A stretch of DNA of 64,000 bases from Geodermatophilus obscurus DSM 43160. GTDB lineage: Bacteria > Actinomycetota > Actinomycetes > Mycobacteriales > Geodermatophilaceae. Location: contig NC_013757.1 of assembly GCF_000025345.1 (NCBI RefSeq), forward strand, positions 5,258,498 to 5,322,497, in the 5' to 3' direction. A program made the translations under genes and the position numbers. The notes under the pieces are model-generated. The model searched no databases. It worked only from the letters and a program-made list of their open reading frames with translations, and was not told the origin of the DNA. Of the stretch, positions 41,653 to 50,560 are shown piece by piece. The first letter of the stretch is position 1. Every line of letters starts with the position of its first letter.

Positions 41653-42903
41653 GTGCGGCAGGCGGGGACGACCGTGCGCTCACTCCTGGCCCGCGGCGAC
41701 TTCCGCCGGCTGCTCGCCACCAGGCTGTCCGCCCAGTTCGGCGACGGCGTGCTGCAGGCCGCGCTGGCCGGCACCGTCCTGTTCAACCCGCAGCGCGCGG
41801 CCGACCCGGTCGAGGTCGCCGCCGCGTTCGCCGTCCTGCTGCTGCCCTGGTCGCTGGTGGGGCCGTTCGCCGGCGTCTGGCTGGACCGGTGGAGCCGGCG
41901 GCAGGTGCTGGTGCACGCCGACCTGCTGCGCGCGGGGCTGGTCGCCGTCCTGGCGCTGCTCGTGGCGGGCGGGTCGGCCGGCGCGCCGTTCCTGCTCACC
42001 GGGCTGGTGCTCTTCTCCGTCGCACGCTTCGTGCTCTCCGCGCTCTCGGCGTCCCTGCCGCACACGGCTCCGGACCTGGTGCCGGCCAACGCGCTGTCGA
42101 CGACGTCCGGCGCGGTGGCCACCGTGGCCGGCGGGGCGGTGGCGGTCGCGCTGCAGCAGGTCGCGGGGTCCCCCGGGGACGCCGGGTACGCCGCGCTGAC
42201 CCTGGGCGCGGCCGGCCCCTACCTGCTCGCCGCGGCGCTCGCCGCCGGGTTCGCCCGCGGCGCCCTGGGTCCGGACGAGGGCGCCGCTCGGCCGTCTGCG
42301 CGGCAGGTGGTCGCCGGCATGGTGGCCGGCGCGCGGCACGTGCGCGCCCGCCCGCCCGCGGGCACCGCCCTGACCCTGATCACCGTGCACCGGCTCTGCT
42401 TCGGGCTGGTCACGCTCGTCACGCTGCTCTTCTTCCGCGGTGCCTCGCCGTCCGGGGAGGGGCTGCTGGGAGCGGGCGTGGCGCTGGCCGCGGGGGCGTG
42501 CGGCACGTTGCTGGCGGCCGCGGTGACGCCGGCGGCCGTGCGCCGTCTCGGGACGGCGCGGTGGGTGACCCTGCTGCTGGGTGCCGGGGGTCTGCTGCTG
42601 GCAGCGCTGGGCCTGCCGTTCCTCCCGGCGACCGTCGTCCTGACCGGCGCCGTGCTCGGCTTCCTCGGGCAGGGCGTGAAGATCTGCGTGGACGCCACGC
42701 TGCAGCAGGTGGTGGACGACGACGTCCGCGGCCGGGTGTTCTCCGTCTACGACATGCTGGTCAACGTCGGCTACGTGGCCGCCCTGCTGGTGGCCGCGCG
42801 CCTGCTGCCGGCCGACGGCGTCTCCCCGCCCGCGATGGTCGCCGTCGGCGCCGCCTACGTCCTCACCGCCGGCTTCGCCGCCCGGTCGTCGCTGCCCCGC
42901 TGA
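41653..42903 (+). CDS. MFS transporter
   Basis: 416 residues with about twelve membrane segments. The loop motif DRWSRRQVLVHADLLRAG between helices 2 and 3 is the MFS A-motif equivalent, and QQVVDDDVRGRVFSVYDMLVNVG is typical of the MFS_3 drug-exporter group. Substrate unknown; position next to yqgE matches Rv0037c. It is divergent from yqgE and ends 6 nt before the convergent protease gene. Confidence 0.87.
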   Translation: MRQAGTTVRSLLARGDFRRLLATRLSAQFGDGVLQAALAGTVLFNPQRAADPVEVAAAFAVLLLPWSLVGPFAGVWLDRWSRRQVLVHADLLRAGLVAVLALLVAGGSAGAPFLLTGLVLFSVARFVLSALSASLPHTAPDLVPANALSTTSGAVATVAGGAVAVALQQVAGSPGDAGYAALTLGAAGPYLLAAALAAGFARGALGPDEGAARPSARQVVAGMVAGARHVRARPPAGTALTLITVHRLCFGLVTLVTLLFFRGASPSGEGLLGAGVALAAGACGTLLAAAVTPAAVRRLGTARWVTLLLGAGGLLLAALGLPFLPATVVLTGAVLGFLGQGVKICVDATLQQVVDDDVRGRVFSVYDMLVNVGYVAALLVAARLLPADGVSPPAMVAVGAAYVLTAGFAARSSLPR

Positions 42904-42909
42904 GCAGGG

Positions 42910-43890
42910 TCAGAGCTCGGGGACGCAGGCTCCCCGCCCCAGGCGGGCGAGCCCGGTGAGGTCCCCGTCCGCGAAGTCGGTGACGCCCGGAACCGTCTGC
43001 GGGTGCAGTAGCTGGGACTCGTCGTCGACGTGGTCCAGGCCCACCAGGTGCGCCAGCTCGTGCAGGACGATTCCCGAGGCCGTGGCCTCGCCGTCCCGCT
43101 GGTCCAGGATCTCGGGGAACTGGCCGGCGTCGAGGGACACCGTGCCAGTGACGTAGACCCGCGTCCCCTCGCCCAGGGAGACGGCCAGGCTGCCGGCCTG
43201 GCCCACGATGTCGCCCGCGAGGTCCGGGTTCTCCACCTTGGTCTCCCAGGCGACGAGCACCGGAGCCCAGCGGTCCCCGTAGCGGTCGGGCTGGAACGCC
43301 TCCCGCTCGGCGGCCGGCACCTCGTCGGTCGGGCCGTCGTGGACGAACACCAGGCCGGTCACCTGCGCGATCCGGGCCACGGCCGCGTGCACCATCTCCT
43401 CCCCGCCGGGAGGGGAGCCGTCGGGCCGGATGGCGTAGTGCACGACCCGGCAGGGGTCGTAGGCCACCGGCGTGACCCCGTCGGCCTGGACCAGGGAGAA
43501 GGCGTGCGGCCCGCCGGCCACCGGCGCCGGTGCGGGGTCGCCCCGTGGCGACCGGCTCGCCCCCACCCCGGGGGTCGGACGGTCCGTGGGGGCGGCCATC
43601 GGGACGCTGCGGTCCGGGGCCAGGCCGGCCGGCGCGGCACGGTCCCAGGGCCACGGCACGGCCCCGGCGAGGACGGCGGCCCCCAGCGAGCCGCCCACGA
43701 CCAGGAGGACGGCGAGCAGGCTGAGGAACCCCGACCCGCGGCGCCGGCGTGCGGGCGGCCCGGGAGCCCGCCACGGCACCGGCTGGACCGGGACGCCGAG
43801 CGCCTCGTCCACCACCCACTGCGGCGTGCGCCCGCTCGGCGAGGTGGGCAGGCGGGAGCCCGGTTCCGGGCCTGGTCGCTGTTCGCCCAC
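42910..43890 (-). CDS. Membrane-anchored zinc metalloprotease (matrixin-like)
   Basis: 326 residues. A cytoplasmic Pro/Arg-rich N-terminus, one membrane segment (about 55-77, FLSLLAVLLVVGGSLGAAVLAG), a Pro-rich linker and an extracytoplasmic domain with the extended zinc motif HELAHLVGLDH, followed by the L-H-P met-turn-like region LLHPQTV. The architecture suggests a cell-surface protease. The GTG at 43890 has AGGAGAGAC upstream. It lies downstream of pcnA on the same strand. Confidence 0.82.
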   Translation of the reverse strand: MGEQRPGPEPGSRLPTSPSGRTPQWVVDEALGVPVQPVPWRAPGPPARRRRGSGFLSLLAVLLVVGGSLGAAVLAGAVPWPWDRAAPAGLAPDRSVPMAAPTDRPTPGVGASRSPRGDPAPAPVAGGPHAFSLVQADGVTPVAYDPCRVVHYAIRPDGSPPGGEEMVHAAVARIAQVTGLVFVHDGPTDEVPAAEREAFQPDRYGDRWAPVLVAWETKVENPDLAGDIVGQAGSLAVSLGEGTRVYVTGTVSLDAGQFPEILDQRDGEATASGIVLHELAHLVGLDHVDDESQLLHPQTVPGVTDFADGDLTGLARLGRGACVPEL

Positions 43891-43931
43891 GTCTCTCCTG
43901 TCGGCAGCCGGGAGCTCCGGCTGCAGCCCGG

Positions 43932-45434
43932 TCAGGCCCCCGTGCGGGCGGCCCACCAGCTGCGCAGCTCGGCCTCGGCCTCCTCCGGCGCCAGCGGGCC
44001 GCGCTCGAGCCGCAGGTCCTTGAGGTGCTTCCAGGCCTCGCCGACCTCCCGGCCGGGCGGGATGCCGAGGATCTCCATGATCGCGTTGCCGTCGAGGTCC
44101 GGGCGCACGCGGGCGAGGTCCTCGGCCGCCGACAGCTCGGCGATCCGCCGCTCCAGCGCGTCGTAGGTGGCCGACAGCGCCGCGGCCCGCCGCTTGTTGC
44201 GCGTCGTGCAGTCCGAGCGCACCAGCTTGTGCAGCCGGGGCAGCAGGTCGCCGGCGTCGGTGACGTAGCGGCGGACGGCGGAGTCGGTCCACTCGCCACG
44301 GCCGTAGCCGTGGAAGCGCAGGTGCAGGAAGGTCAACCGGGCGACCGACTCCACGACCTCCTTGGAGTACCGCAGCGCCTGCAGCCGCTTGCGCACCAGC
44401 TTGGCCCCGACCACCTCGTGGTGGTGGAAGGAGACTCGGCCGCGCGGCTCGTGCCGGCGGGTGGCCGGCTTGCCGATGTCGTGCAGCAGCGCGGCCAGCC
44501 GGAGCACCAGGTCCGGCGACTCGGCGTCCGGATCCGCCTCCTCGAGCGCGATCGCCCGGTCCAGCACCGTCAGCGAGTGGGTGTAGACGTCCTTGTGCTG
44601 GTGGTGCTCGTCGATCTCCATCCGCAGCGCCGAGAGCTCGGGCAGGACGACGTCGGCCAGCCCGGTGGCGACGAACAGCTCCAGGGCCGCCCGGGGGGAG
44701 TGCTGCAGCAGCGTCTTCGACAGCTCCACCTGCACCCGCTCCGGGGTGATCCGGCCGAGCTCGGGAGCCAGCGAAGTCATCGCCGCGACCACCTCGTCGA
44801 CCGGGGTCAGGCCGAGCTGGGCGACGAACCGGACCGCGCGCAGCATCCGCAGCGGGTCGTCGGCGAAGGAGTCCTCCGCGGCACCCGGCGTCCGCAGCCG
44901 GCCGGCCAGCAGGTCGCCCAGGCCGCCGTAGGGGTCGGTCACGGTGCGGTCGGGCCCCAGCGACACGGCCATCGCGTTGACGGTGAAGTCCCGGCGGGCG
45001 AGGTCGTCGACGAGCGAGTCCCCCCAGGCCACCTCCGGGTTGCGCGACTCCCGGTCGTAGCGGTCGGCGCGGAAGGTCGTGATCTCCAGCCGGACGCCGT
45101 CCACCTCGGCGCCCACCGTGCCGAACGCGATGCCGCTGTTCCACGTGGAACTGGCGAACCCGCGCAGCAGGTCGAGGACCTGCTCGGGCCGGGCGTCGGT
45201 GGTGACGTCGAGGTCGCCGGGGGCCATGCCGGTCCCCCGCCCACCCGCGGAGCCCGCGGACAGCAGCGCGTCGCGGACCGAGCCCCCGACGAGGTGCACC
45301 TCGAAGCCCGCGGCGGTGAAGCGCTCACCGAGCCGGGTCAGCACGGGGGAGAGGTCGACGAGCTCGCGCACCGTCTCCTGGACGGCGGGCGGCACGGACG
45401 CAGCTGTCGTCGGAAGGAGAGGCTCACCGGACAC
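43932..45434 (-). CDS. pcnA: CCA tRNA nucleotidyltransferase
   Basis: 500 residues. An N-terminal nucleotidyltransferase head (LVGGSVRDALL, GDLDVTTDARPEQ, RRDFTVNAMAV, DPYGGLGDL, DDPLRMLRAVRF) and a C-terminal HD domain (LLHDIGKP, HHHEVVGA). It adds or repairs the 3'-CCA of tRNA. Position next to a divergent Nudix gene matches Rv3907c/mutT4. The GTG at 45434 is 8 nt after a TACCCT box, so it is probably leaderless. A perfect parS lies within the gene at 45138. Confidence 0.94.
   Translation of the reverse strand: MSGEPLLPTTAASVPPAVQETVRELVDLSPVLTRLGERFTAAGFEVHLVGGSVRDALLSAGSAGGRGTGMAPGDLDVTTDARPEQVLDLLRGFASSTWNSGIAFGTVGAEVDGVRLEITTFRADRYDRESRNPEVAWGDSLVDDLARRDFTVNAMAVSLGPDRTVTDPYGGLGDLLAGRLRTPGAAEDSFADDPLRMLRAVRFVAQLGLTPVDEVVAAMTSLAPELGRITPERVQVELSKTLLQHSPRAALELFVATGLADVVLPELSALRMEIDEHHQHKDVYTHSLTVLDRAIALEEADPDAESPDLVLRLAALLHDIGKPATRRHEPRGRVSFHHHEVVGAKLVRKRLQALRYSKEVVESVARLTFLHLRFHGYGRGEWTDSAVRRYVTDAGDLLPRLHKLVRSDCTTRNKRRAAALSATYDALERRIAELSAAEDLARVRPDLDGNAIMEILGIPPGREVGEAWKHLKDLRLERGPLAPEEAEAELRSWWAARTGA
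45138..45151. promoter_or_regulatory. parS site (perfect) within pcnA
   Basis: GTTCCACGTGGAAC, identical to the sites at 13163 and 60278. It encodes part of the SSTWNSG segment of PcnA. Confidence 0.75.
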
Positions 45435-45442
45435 GACGATCC

Positions 45443-45470
45443 AGGGTAGTGGCGTGCCGCGCGCTACCCT
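45443..45470. promoter_or_regulatory. Divergent leaderless promoters of pcnA and the Nudix gene
   Basis: Two TACCCT boxes face away from each other: 45443-45448 (minus), 8 nt before the pcnA GTG, and 45465-45470 (plus), 6 nt before the Nudix ATG. The whole intergenic region is 42 nt, so the two promoters share their upstream DNA. Confidence 0.6.
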
Positions 45471-45476
45471 CCTGGC

Positions 45477-45953
45477 ATGGCTGGGACGGGCGGGCGAGGG
45501 CGCCCCGGCCGCCGGTTGCGCCGGGTCGACGAGACCTCCGCCGGGGGCCTGGTGGTGGCCGACGACCCCATCACGGGACCGCGCGCCGCCCTCATCGGGC
45601 GCACCGATCGCCGCGGGCGGCTGCTCTGGTCGCTGCCCAAGGGGCACATCGAGGAGGGCGAGACCCCGGAGGACACCGCCGTCCGGGAGGTCGCCGAGGA
45701 GACCGGGATCATCGGCGAGGTCGTCGCCCCGCTGGGGATCATCGACTTCTGGTTCGTCGCCGACGGCCGCCGGGTGCACAAGACCGTGCACCACTTCCTG
45801 CTCCGCGCCGTCGGAGGAGCCCTGTCCGACGCCGACATCGAGGTGACCGAGGTCGCCTGGGTGCCCCTGGACGAGCTCGGCGCCCGGCTCGCCTACGCCG
45901 ACGAGCGAGCACTGGTCGAGCGGGCGCCCGCGCTCCTCGCCGACAGCGCGTGA
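45477..45953 (+). CDS. Nudix hydrolase (MutT4-like)
   Basis: 158 residues with an intact Nudix box [23 protein letters not shown]. It hydrolyses a nucleoside diphosphate linked to another group; by position it matches mutT4 (Rv3908) beside pcnA. The basic N-terminus ([14 protein letters not shown]) is not a signal peptide. Leaderless start inferred from the TACCCT box. The stop codon lies in a GTGAGC palindrome. Confidence 0.9.
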   Translation: MAGTGGRGRPGRRLRRVDETSAGGLVVADDPITGPRAALIGRTDRRGRLLWSLPKGHIEEGETPEDTAVREVAEETGIIGEVVAPLGIIDFWFVADGRRVHKTVHHFLLRAVGGALSDADIEVTEVAWVPLDELGARLAYADERALVERAPALLADSA

Positions 45954-45971
45954 GCGGGCCGGCGAGCTCAC
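45950..45971 (+). repeat. GTGAGC...GCTCAC palindrome over a stop codon, copy 1
   Basis: GTGAGC-GGGCCGGC-GAGCTCAC begins one base before the Nudix TGA. Related copies are at 48381 and 48459. Confidence 0.65.
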
Positions 45972-46029
45972 CGGCAGACAGCGCAGGCGGCCGCCGCACC
46001 GGGCCGACGGGCGCCGGCGAGGAGCTGTC

Positions 46030-48384
46030 GTGAGCCGGCGGTCGGCTGCCGGGGGCGCCGGCGGCCGGTCCGCCGCGTCTTCCCCCCGCCGCACCGCCCG
46101 GGGGACGACGGTCGGCCTCGCCCTGGCCGGGGCCCTCACGGCTCCCCTCGTCGTGCTGGCGCCGTCCGCGGCCGCCGCGCCGGAGGACCCCGCTCCCGCC
46201 CCGGGGGCCGCCGAGGACCGCCCCGTGAGCGTGGAGCTCACCCGGCTGGATCCCCGCACGCTCGCCCCGGGCGCCCCGGTCACCATCGCCGGCGAGCTGA
46301 CCAACACCGGCACGGAGACGATCGAGGACCTCGACGTGCGGCTGCAGCGCGGCGGGCCGCTGGCCACCCGCGCCGAGCTGCAGGCGGTCGACGGCGCCCG
46401 CGACCTGACGGCCGTCGTCGCCACGCCGTTCCAGGACGTCGCCGACGAGCTGCGCCCCGGCGCCTCGGCGTCCTTCACCCTCACCACGACCACCGACGCG
46501 CTGGCCATCGACCGGGACGGCGTCTACCCGGTGCTGCTCAACCTCAACGGCGTCGGGTCCGACGGGGACCGCCGCCGCGTGGGGGAGCTGACCACCTACC
46601 TCGTCCAGCCGTCGGTGCTGCCGCCCACGTCGGCCGGCGTCGCCTGGCTGTGGCCGCTGGTCGAGCGCACCCACCGCGACGCGTCCGGCGCCTTCGTCGA
46701 CGACGAGCTGACCGGCGAGGTGGCTCCCGGCGGCCGGCTGGACCGGGCGCTGGCCACCGTGGAGCGGCTGCCCGAGACCGTGCCGCCCGGGGGCGGCCAG
46801 CCCACGCCCGTGGTCCCGGTGACCCTCGCCGTCGACCCCGCGCTGGTCGAGGAGCTGCAGGTCATGGCCGACGGCCCCTACGCCGTCGCCGGCGACGAGG
46901 GCGCCGGGGCGGGCACCGACGAGGCCGCCGCCTTCCTGGCGCGGCTGCGCGCCGTCGCCGCCGACCACCCGGTCGTCGCGCTGCCCTACGGCGACGTCGA
47001 CGCCGACGCCCTGACCGCGGCCGGGCTAACACCGGTCGTCACCCGCAGCCTGCCCGGCAGCCCCGAGGGGACGGCGCAGGACGACCCCGACGCCCCCACC
47101 GCCCCGCCGACCGCGGTGCCCACCGGGACCGGGGGCACCGCCGGCGCGGACGTCCTCCGGGAGGTCCTGGGAGTGGCCGCGCGGATCGACCTCGCCTGGG
47201 CGGTCGGCGGCTCGCTGCGCCCGGAGACGTTCGGCGTCCTGCAGGACGGCGGCGTCCGGGAGGTCGTGCTGGCCCCCGGCGGGCTCAGCGACGGGGCGGC
47301 CGCGCTCGGCCTGGACGGCCCGGCCGCGGCCCGGGCGACCGTGCCCACCGTCGACGGCTACGTCGACGCCCTGGTCGCCGACCCCGCGCTCGGCCGGCTC
47401 GCCGGCAACGCGGCGCAGGCCCCGGGGGGCCGCCGCGCCGCCGAGCAGCGCACCGTCGCCGAGCTCGCGCTCCTCACGCTCCAGCCGGGCGACGCGGCCG
47501 GAGGGCAGAGCGTGCTGGTGGCCCCGCCCCGCGAGGTCGACGCCGACCCCGCCGCGGTGAGCGCGATGATGGCCGCCGCGGCACAGCTGCCGGGGCTGCG
47601 GCCGGCGACCGTGGCCCAGCTCGGCGACGGGCCGGCCACCGACGCCGGCGAGCTGGTCGCCCCGGCCGACCCGGGCGGGCTGGAACCGGCCGGCCTGACC
47701 GACGTCACCGCCGCGGTCGCCGTCCGCGACCAGCTCGCCGGGGCGGTCGTCGGGGACGCCGACGCGGTGCTGGCGCCCTGGGACGCCGCGATCGCGCGCG
47801 CCACCTCGGCCGCCTGGCGGGACGACCCCGCGGCGTTCACCGCGGCCGCCGCGGACCTGCGGACGACGATGGGCGGGCTGCTCGACCGGGTCACCCTGCT
47901 CGCCCCGGCCGCCGGCACCTACAGCCTCGCCTCCAGCGACGCACCGCTCGTGCTCACGGTCAGCAACGAGCTGCCCTTCGCGCTCCGCGTCCAGCTGCGG
48001 GTGCAGACCCGCGGCAACGCGCTGTCGGTGGGCGACCTCGGCGACCAGGTGCTCGGGCCCGAGCAGCGGACGACGCTGACGGTCCCGACCGAGGTGCGCC
48101 AGTCCGGCCGCTTCGGCGTCGCTGCCACGCTCACCACCCCGGACGGCGCACCGCTGGGTGACCCCGTACAGCTGCAGGTGCAGAGCACCGCGTACGGGTC
48201 GATCTCGGTGGTCATCACCATCGGCGCGGCCGCGCTGCTCGGGCTGCTCTTCCTGCGCCGGCTGGTGCGCTTCCTGCTGCGCCGCCGCCGCGGCACCCCC
48301 GACGACGGGGACGGCGACCTGCCGGGCGGCCCCGCACCCGAGGGCGCCGCGGTCCCGCTGCCCCCGACGCGGAGCCCCGTGTGA
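46030..48384 (+). CDS. DUF6049 family secreted/membrane protein
   Basis: 784 residues. An N-terminal signal sequence (about 25-50, TTVGLALAGALTAPLVVLAPSAAAA), a large extracytoplasmic region beginning with an Ig-like or Big-type beta domain (LTRLDPRTLAPGAPVTIAGELTNTG), and one C-terminal membrane segment (SVVITIGAAALLGLLFLRR) followed by a basic tail. It corresponds to Rv3909, always located between mutT4 and murJ; the function is unknown but cell-wall linked by context. The GTG at 46030 follows GGCGAGGAG. Its stop codon also lies in a GTGAGC palindrome. Confidence 0.85.
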   Translation: MSRRSAAGGAGGRSAASSPRRTARGTTVGLALAGALTAPLVVLAPSAAAAPEDPAPAPGAAEDRPVSVELTRLDPRTLAPGAPVTIAGELTNTGTETIEDLDVRLQRGGPLATRAELQAVDGARDLTAVVATPFQDVADELRPGASASFTLTTTTDALAIDRDGVYPVLLNLNGVGSDGDRRRVGELTTYLVQPSVLPPTSAGVAWLWPLVERTHRDASGAFVDDELTGEVAPGGRLDRALATVERLPETVPPGGGQPTPVVPVTLAVDPALVEELQVMADGPYAVAGDEGAGAGTDEAAAFLARLRAVAADHPVVALPYGDVDADALTAAGLTPVVTRSLPGSPEGTAQDDPDAPTAPPTAVPTGTGGTAGADVLREVLGVAARIDLAWAVGGSLRPETFGVLQDGGVREVVLAPGGLSDGAAALGLDGPAAARATVPTVDGYVDALVADPALGRLAGNAAQAPGGRRAAEQRTVAELALLTLQPGDAAGGQSVLVAPPREVDADPAAVSAMMAAAAQLPGLRPATVAQLGDGPATDAGELVAPADPGGLEPAGLTDVTAAVAVRDQLAGAVVGDADAVLAPWDAAIARATSAAWRDDPAAFTAAAADLRTTMGGLLDRVTLLAPAAGTYSLASSDAPLVLTVSNELPFALRVQLRVQTRGNALSVGDLGDQVLGPEQRTTLTVPTEVRQSGRFGVAATLTTPDGAPLGDPVQLQVQSTAYGSISVVITIGAAALLGLLFLRRLVRFLLRRRRGTPDDGDGDLPGGPAPEGAAVPLPPTRSPV

Positions 48385-48402
48385 GCGAGCGTGCGAGCTC
48401 AC
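48381..48402 (+). repeat. GTGAGC...GCTCAC palindrome over a stop codon, copy 2
   Basis: GTGAGC-GAGCGTGC-GAGCTCAC includes the DUF6049 TGA (48382-48384). The centre matches the GAGCGTGCGAG loop of the intergenic hairpins. Confidence 0.7.
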
Positions 48403-48404
48403 CC

Positions 48405-48539
48405 ATGAGCACAGCAGCCCCCGCGAACTCGGCCGACGAGCGCCGACGAGGCGGACCCGTGAGCGAGCGCGCGAGCTCACCGGTGACCACGGCACCTCCG
48501 GTCGCGGGCTGCCCCGGCGCCGGCGAGGGGGGCTCGTGA
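48405..48539 (+). CDS. Possible 44-residue leader ORF before murJ
   Basis: From an ATG at 48405 to a TGA at 48537-48539 that overlaps the murJ GTG (GTGA). There is no good ribosome site and part of it is encoded by the palindrome copy 3, so it may be chance; if translated it would couple murJ to the upstream message. Composition is Ala/Gly/Pro-rich. Confidence 0.2.
   Translation: MSTAAPANSADERRRGGPVSERASSPVTTAPPVAGCPGAGEGGS
48459..48480 (+). repeat. GTGAGC...GCTCAC palindrome, copy 3
   Basis: GTGAGC-GAGCGCGC-GAGCTCAC, 78 nt downstream of copy 2 in the DUF6049-murJ gap; one base differs in the loop. Confidence 0.65.
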
Positions 48540-50560
48540 CCGACCGTCCCTTGGGGGAGCGGCAGCACCGTCCGCTGCCCCCCGTGCCGCTGCCCCCCGT
48601 GCCGCCACTCCCTGCCACCCGCCGGGACGCCGAGGACCGTCCCCCGGCCTCCCGGCCGGGCGAGCGGGCACGCCAGGAGCCGCCGTCCGTGGCCGGTCCG
48701 GGGACCCCGAGGGGCCTGCCGCTGCCCCCGCCGCCCTACCCCCAGGCGCCGCCGGGCGGCCGGCCGCTGCCGCCGGTCCCACCACCGGCGCCGCGCGTCC
48801 GCGACCTGCCGCCGGTGCCGCCGCCGCGCCGCACCTCGCGGTGGGTGCCGGGGCCCGACGACACCCAGCTGATCCCGGTCCTGCCCGCGGTGCCACGCCC
48901 GGTGGACGAGACCGAGGAGGAGGTCGAGGCCCGCGAGGGCCGTCCCGGCGCCAGCCGCGGCATCCTGCGGGCCGCCGGCACGATGGCGGTGGCGACGCTG
49001 GTCTCCCGCATCACCGGGCTGCTGCGCACGATGGTGCTGACCGCGGCGCTCGGCGTCGGCCTGGTCGGCGACGCCTACAACACCTCGAACACGCTGCCCA
49101 ACATCGTCTACGAGCTGCTGCTCGGCGGCGTGCTCACCTCGGTCGTCGTCCCGCTGCTCGTCCGCGCCCAGGAGCGGGACGACGACGGCGGCGCCGCCTA
49201 CGCCCAGCGGCTGGCCACGGTCGCGATCGCCGGGCTCGTCGTCGTCACCGGGCTGGCCGTGCTGGCCGCACCGCTGCTGACCTCGCTGTACGGCCTCGAC
49301 GACGACCCCGCGCAGCACCGGCTGGCCACCTGGCTGGCCCGGATCCTGCTCGTGGAGATCGTCTTCTACGGCATCGGCGCGCTGGCGCAGGCGATCCTCA
49401 ACTCGCGCGGGGTGTTCGGCCCGCCGGCCTGGGCGCCGGTGCTCAACAACGTGGTCGTCATCGTCACCGGCGTGCTCTTCGTCGCCGCGAGCGGCCCCGG
49501 CGACCTCACCCCGCTGACCATCACCGACACCCAGGTCTGGCTGCTCGGCGTCGGCACCACGCTGGGCATCGCCGTGCAGGCGCTGGTGCTGCTGCCGCTG
49601 CTGCGCCGGGCGGGCGTCCCGCTGCGCCCCCGCTGGGGGCTGCGCGACACCGGGCTGGGCGAGGCGGGCACGCTCGGCCTCTGGATGGTCGGCTACGTCG
49701 CGATCAGCCAGGTCGGCGTCGTCGTGGCCACCCGGATCGCCAACGCCGCCGGCCGCGAGGGCGGGCTGGGCTCGATCGGCTTCGCCAACGCCAGCCTGCT
49801 GTTCCAGATGCCCTACGGGATCATCGGCGTCGCCCTGCTGACCGCGCTGGTGCCGCGGATGAGCCGGGCCGCCGCCCGCTCCGACGTCCCCGGCGTGGTG
49901 CGCGACCTCTCCCTCGGCACCCGGCTGTCCGCGCTCGGGCTGCTGCCGGTCAGCGCGGCGCTGACCGTGCTGGGCCCGCCGCTGGCGGTGGTGGCCTTCG
50001 GGCGCGGCAACACCGGCGTCGACGACGCCCGGGCCATCGGCATCGCGCTCGCCGTCGGCGCCTTCGGGTTGCTGCCGATGGCGGTGACCCTGCTGCAGCT
50101 GCGGGTCTTCTACGCCATGAAGGACGCCCGGACCCCCACGCTCCTCCAGGTGGGCATGGTCGCCGTCCGGGTGCCGCTGCTGCTGCTCGTCCCGGTCCTG
50201 GTGTCCGAGGAGCGGGTGGTGGCCGGCCTGATGCTGGTCACCAGCCTCACCTACGTGGCCGGCTGGGTGCTCGGCCACGTCGTGCTGCGCCGCCGGCTCA
50301 GGGTGCTGGAGACCCGGGCGACGCTGCTCCCGGTGCTGCGCACCGCCGCGGTCGCGGTCGCCGCGGGCCTGCTCGGCTGGCTCGCGGTGTCCCTGGCCGA
50401 TGGCGCGCTGGCTGCATCGGTGGCAGGCTCGCTCGGCACCGTGCTGCTGGGTACCGTGGTCATCGGCGTCGCGACCCTGGTCGGGCTCGTGGTCGCCCGC
50501 GCCCCCGAGGTCCGGGAACCCCTGGCAGCTGTCCGGGCCCGGCTGGGGCGGCGCGGGTGA
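48536..50560 (+). CDS. murJ: Lipid II flippase MurJ (MviN)
   Basis: 674 residues. A long Pro/Arg-rich cytoplasmic N-terminus (1-140), then about 14 membrane segments of the MOP fold, starting AAGTMAVATLVSRITGLLRTMVLTAALG, with LPNIVYELLLGGVLTSVVVPLL, WAPVLNNVVVI, FANASLLFQMPYGIIGVALLTALVPRMSRAA (split by function) and FYAMKDARTPTLLQ. It flips lipid II to the outer face for peptidoglycan synthesis. The GTG at 48536 follows GAGGGGGG. Unlike M. tuberculosis MviN, no kinase-like domain is fused; the pseudokinase is the next gene, overlapping by 4 nt. Confidence 0.95.
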   Translation: MTDRPLGERQHRPLPPVPLPPVPPLPATRRDAEDRPPASRPGERARQEPPSVAGPGTPRGLPLPPPPYPQAPPGGRPLPPVPPPAPRVRDLPPVPPPRRTSRWVPGPDDTQLIPVLPAVPRPVDETEEEVEAREGRPGASRGILRAAGTMAVATLVSRITGLLRTMVLTAALGVGLVGDAYNTSNTLPNIVYELLLGGVLTSVVVPLLVRAQERDDDGGAAYAQRLATVAIAGLVVVTGLAVLAAPLLTSLYGLDDDPAQHRLATWLARILLVEIVFYGIGALAQAILNSRGVFGPPAWAPVLNNVVVIVTGVLFVAASGPGDLTPLTITDTQVWLLGVGTTLGIAVQALVLLPLLRRAGVPLRPRWGLRDTGLGEAGTLGLWMVGYVAISQVGVVVATRIANAAGREGGLGSIGFANASLLFQMPYGIIGVALLTALVPRMSRAAARSDVPGVVRDLSLGTRLSALGLLPVSAALTVLGPPLAVVAFGRGNTGVDDARAIGIALAVGAFGLLPMAVTLLQLRVFYAMKDARTPTLLQVGMVAVRVPLLLLVPVLVSEERVVAGLMLVTSLTYVAGWVLGHVVLRRRLRVLETRATLLPVLRTAAVAVAAGLLGWLAVSLADGALAASVAGSLGTVLLGTVVIGVATLVGLVVARAPEVREPLAAVRARLGRRG

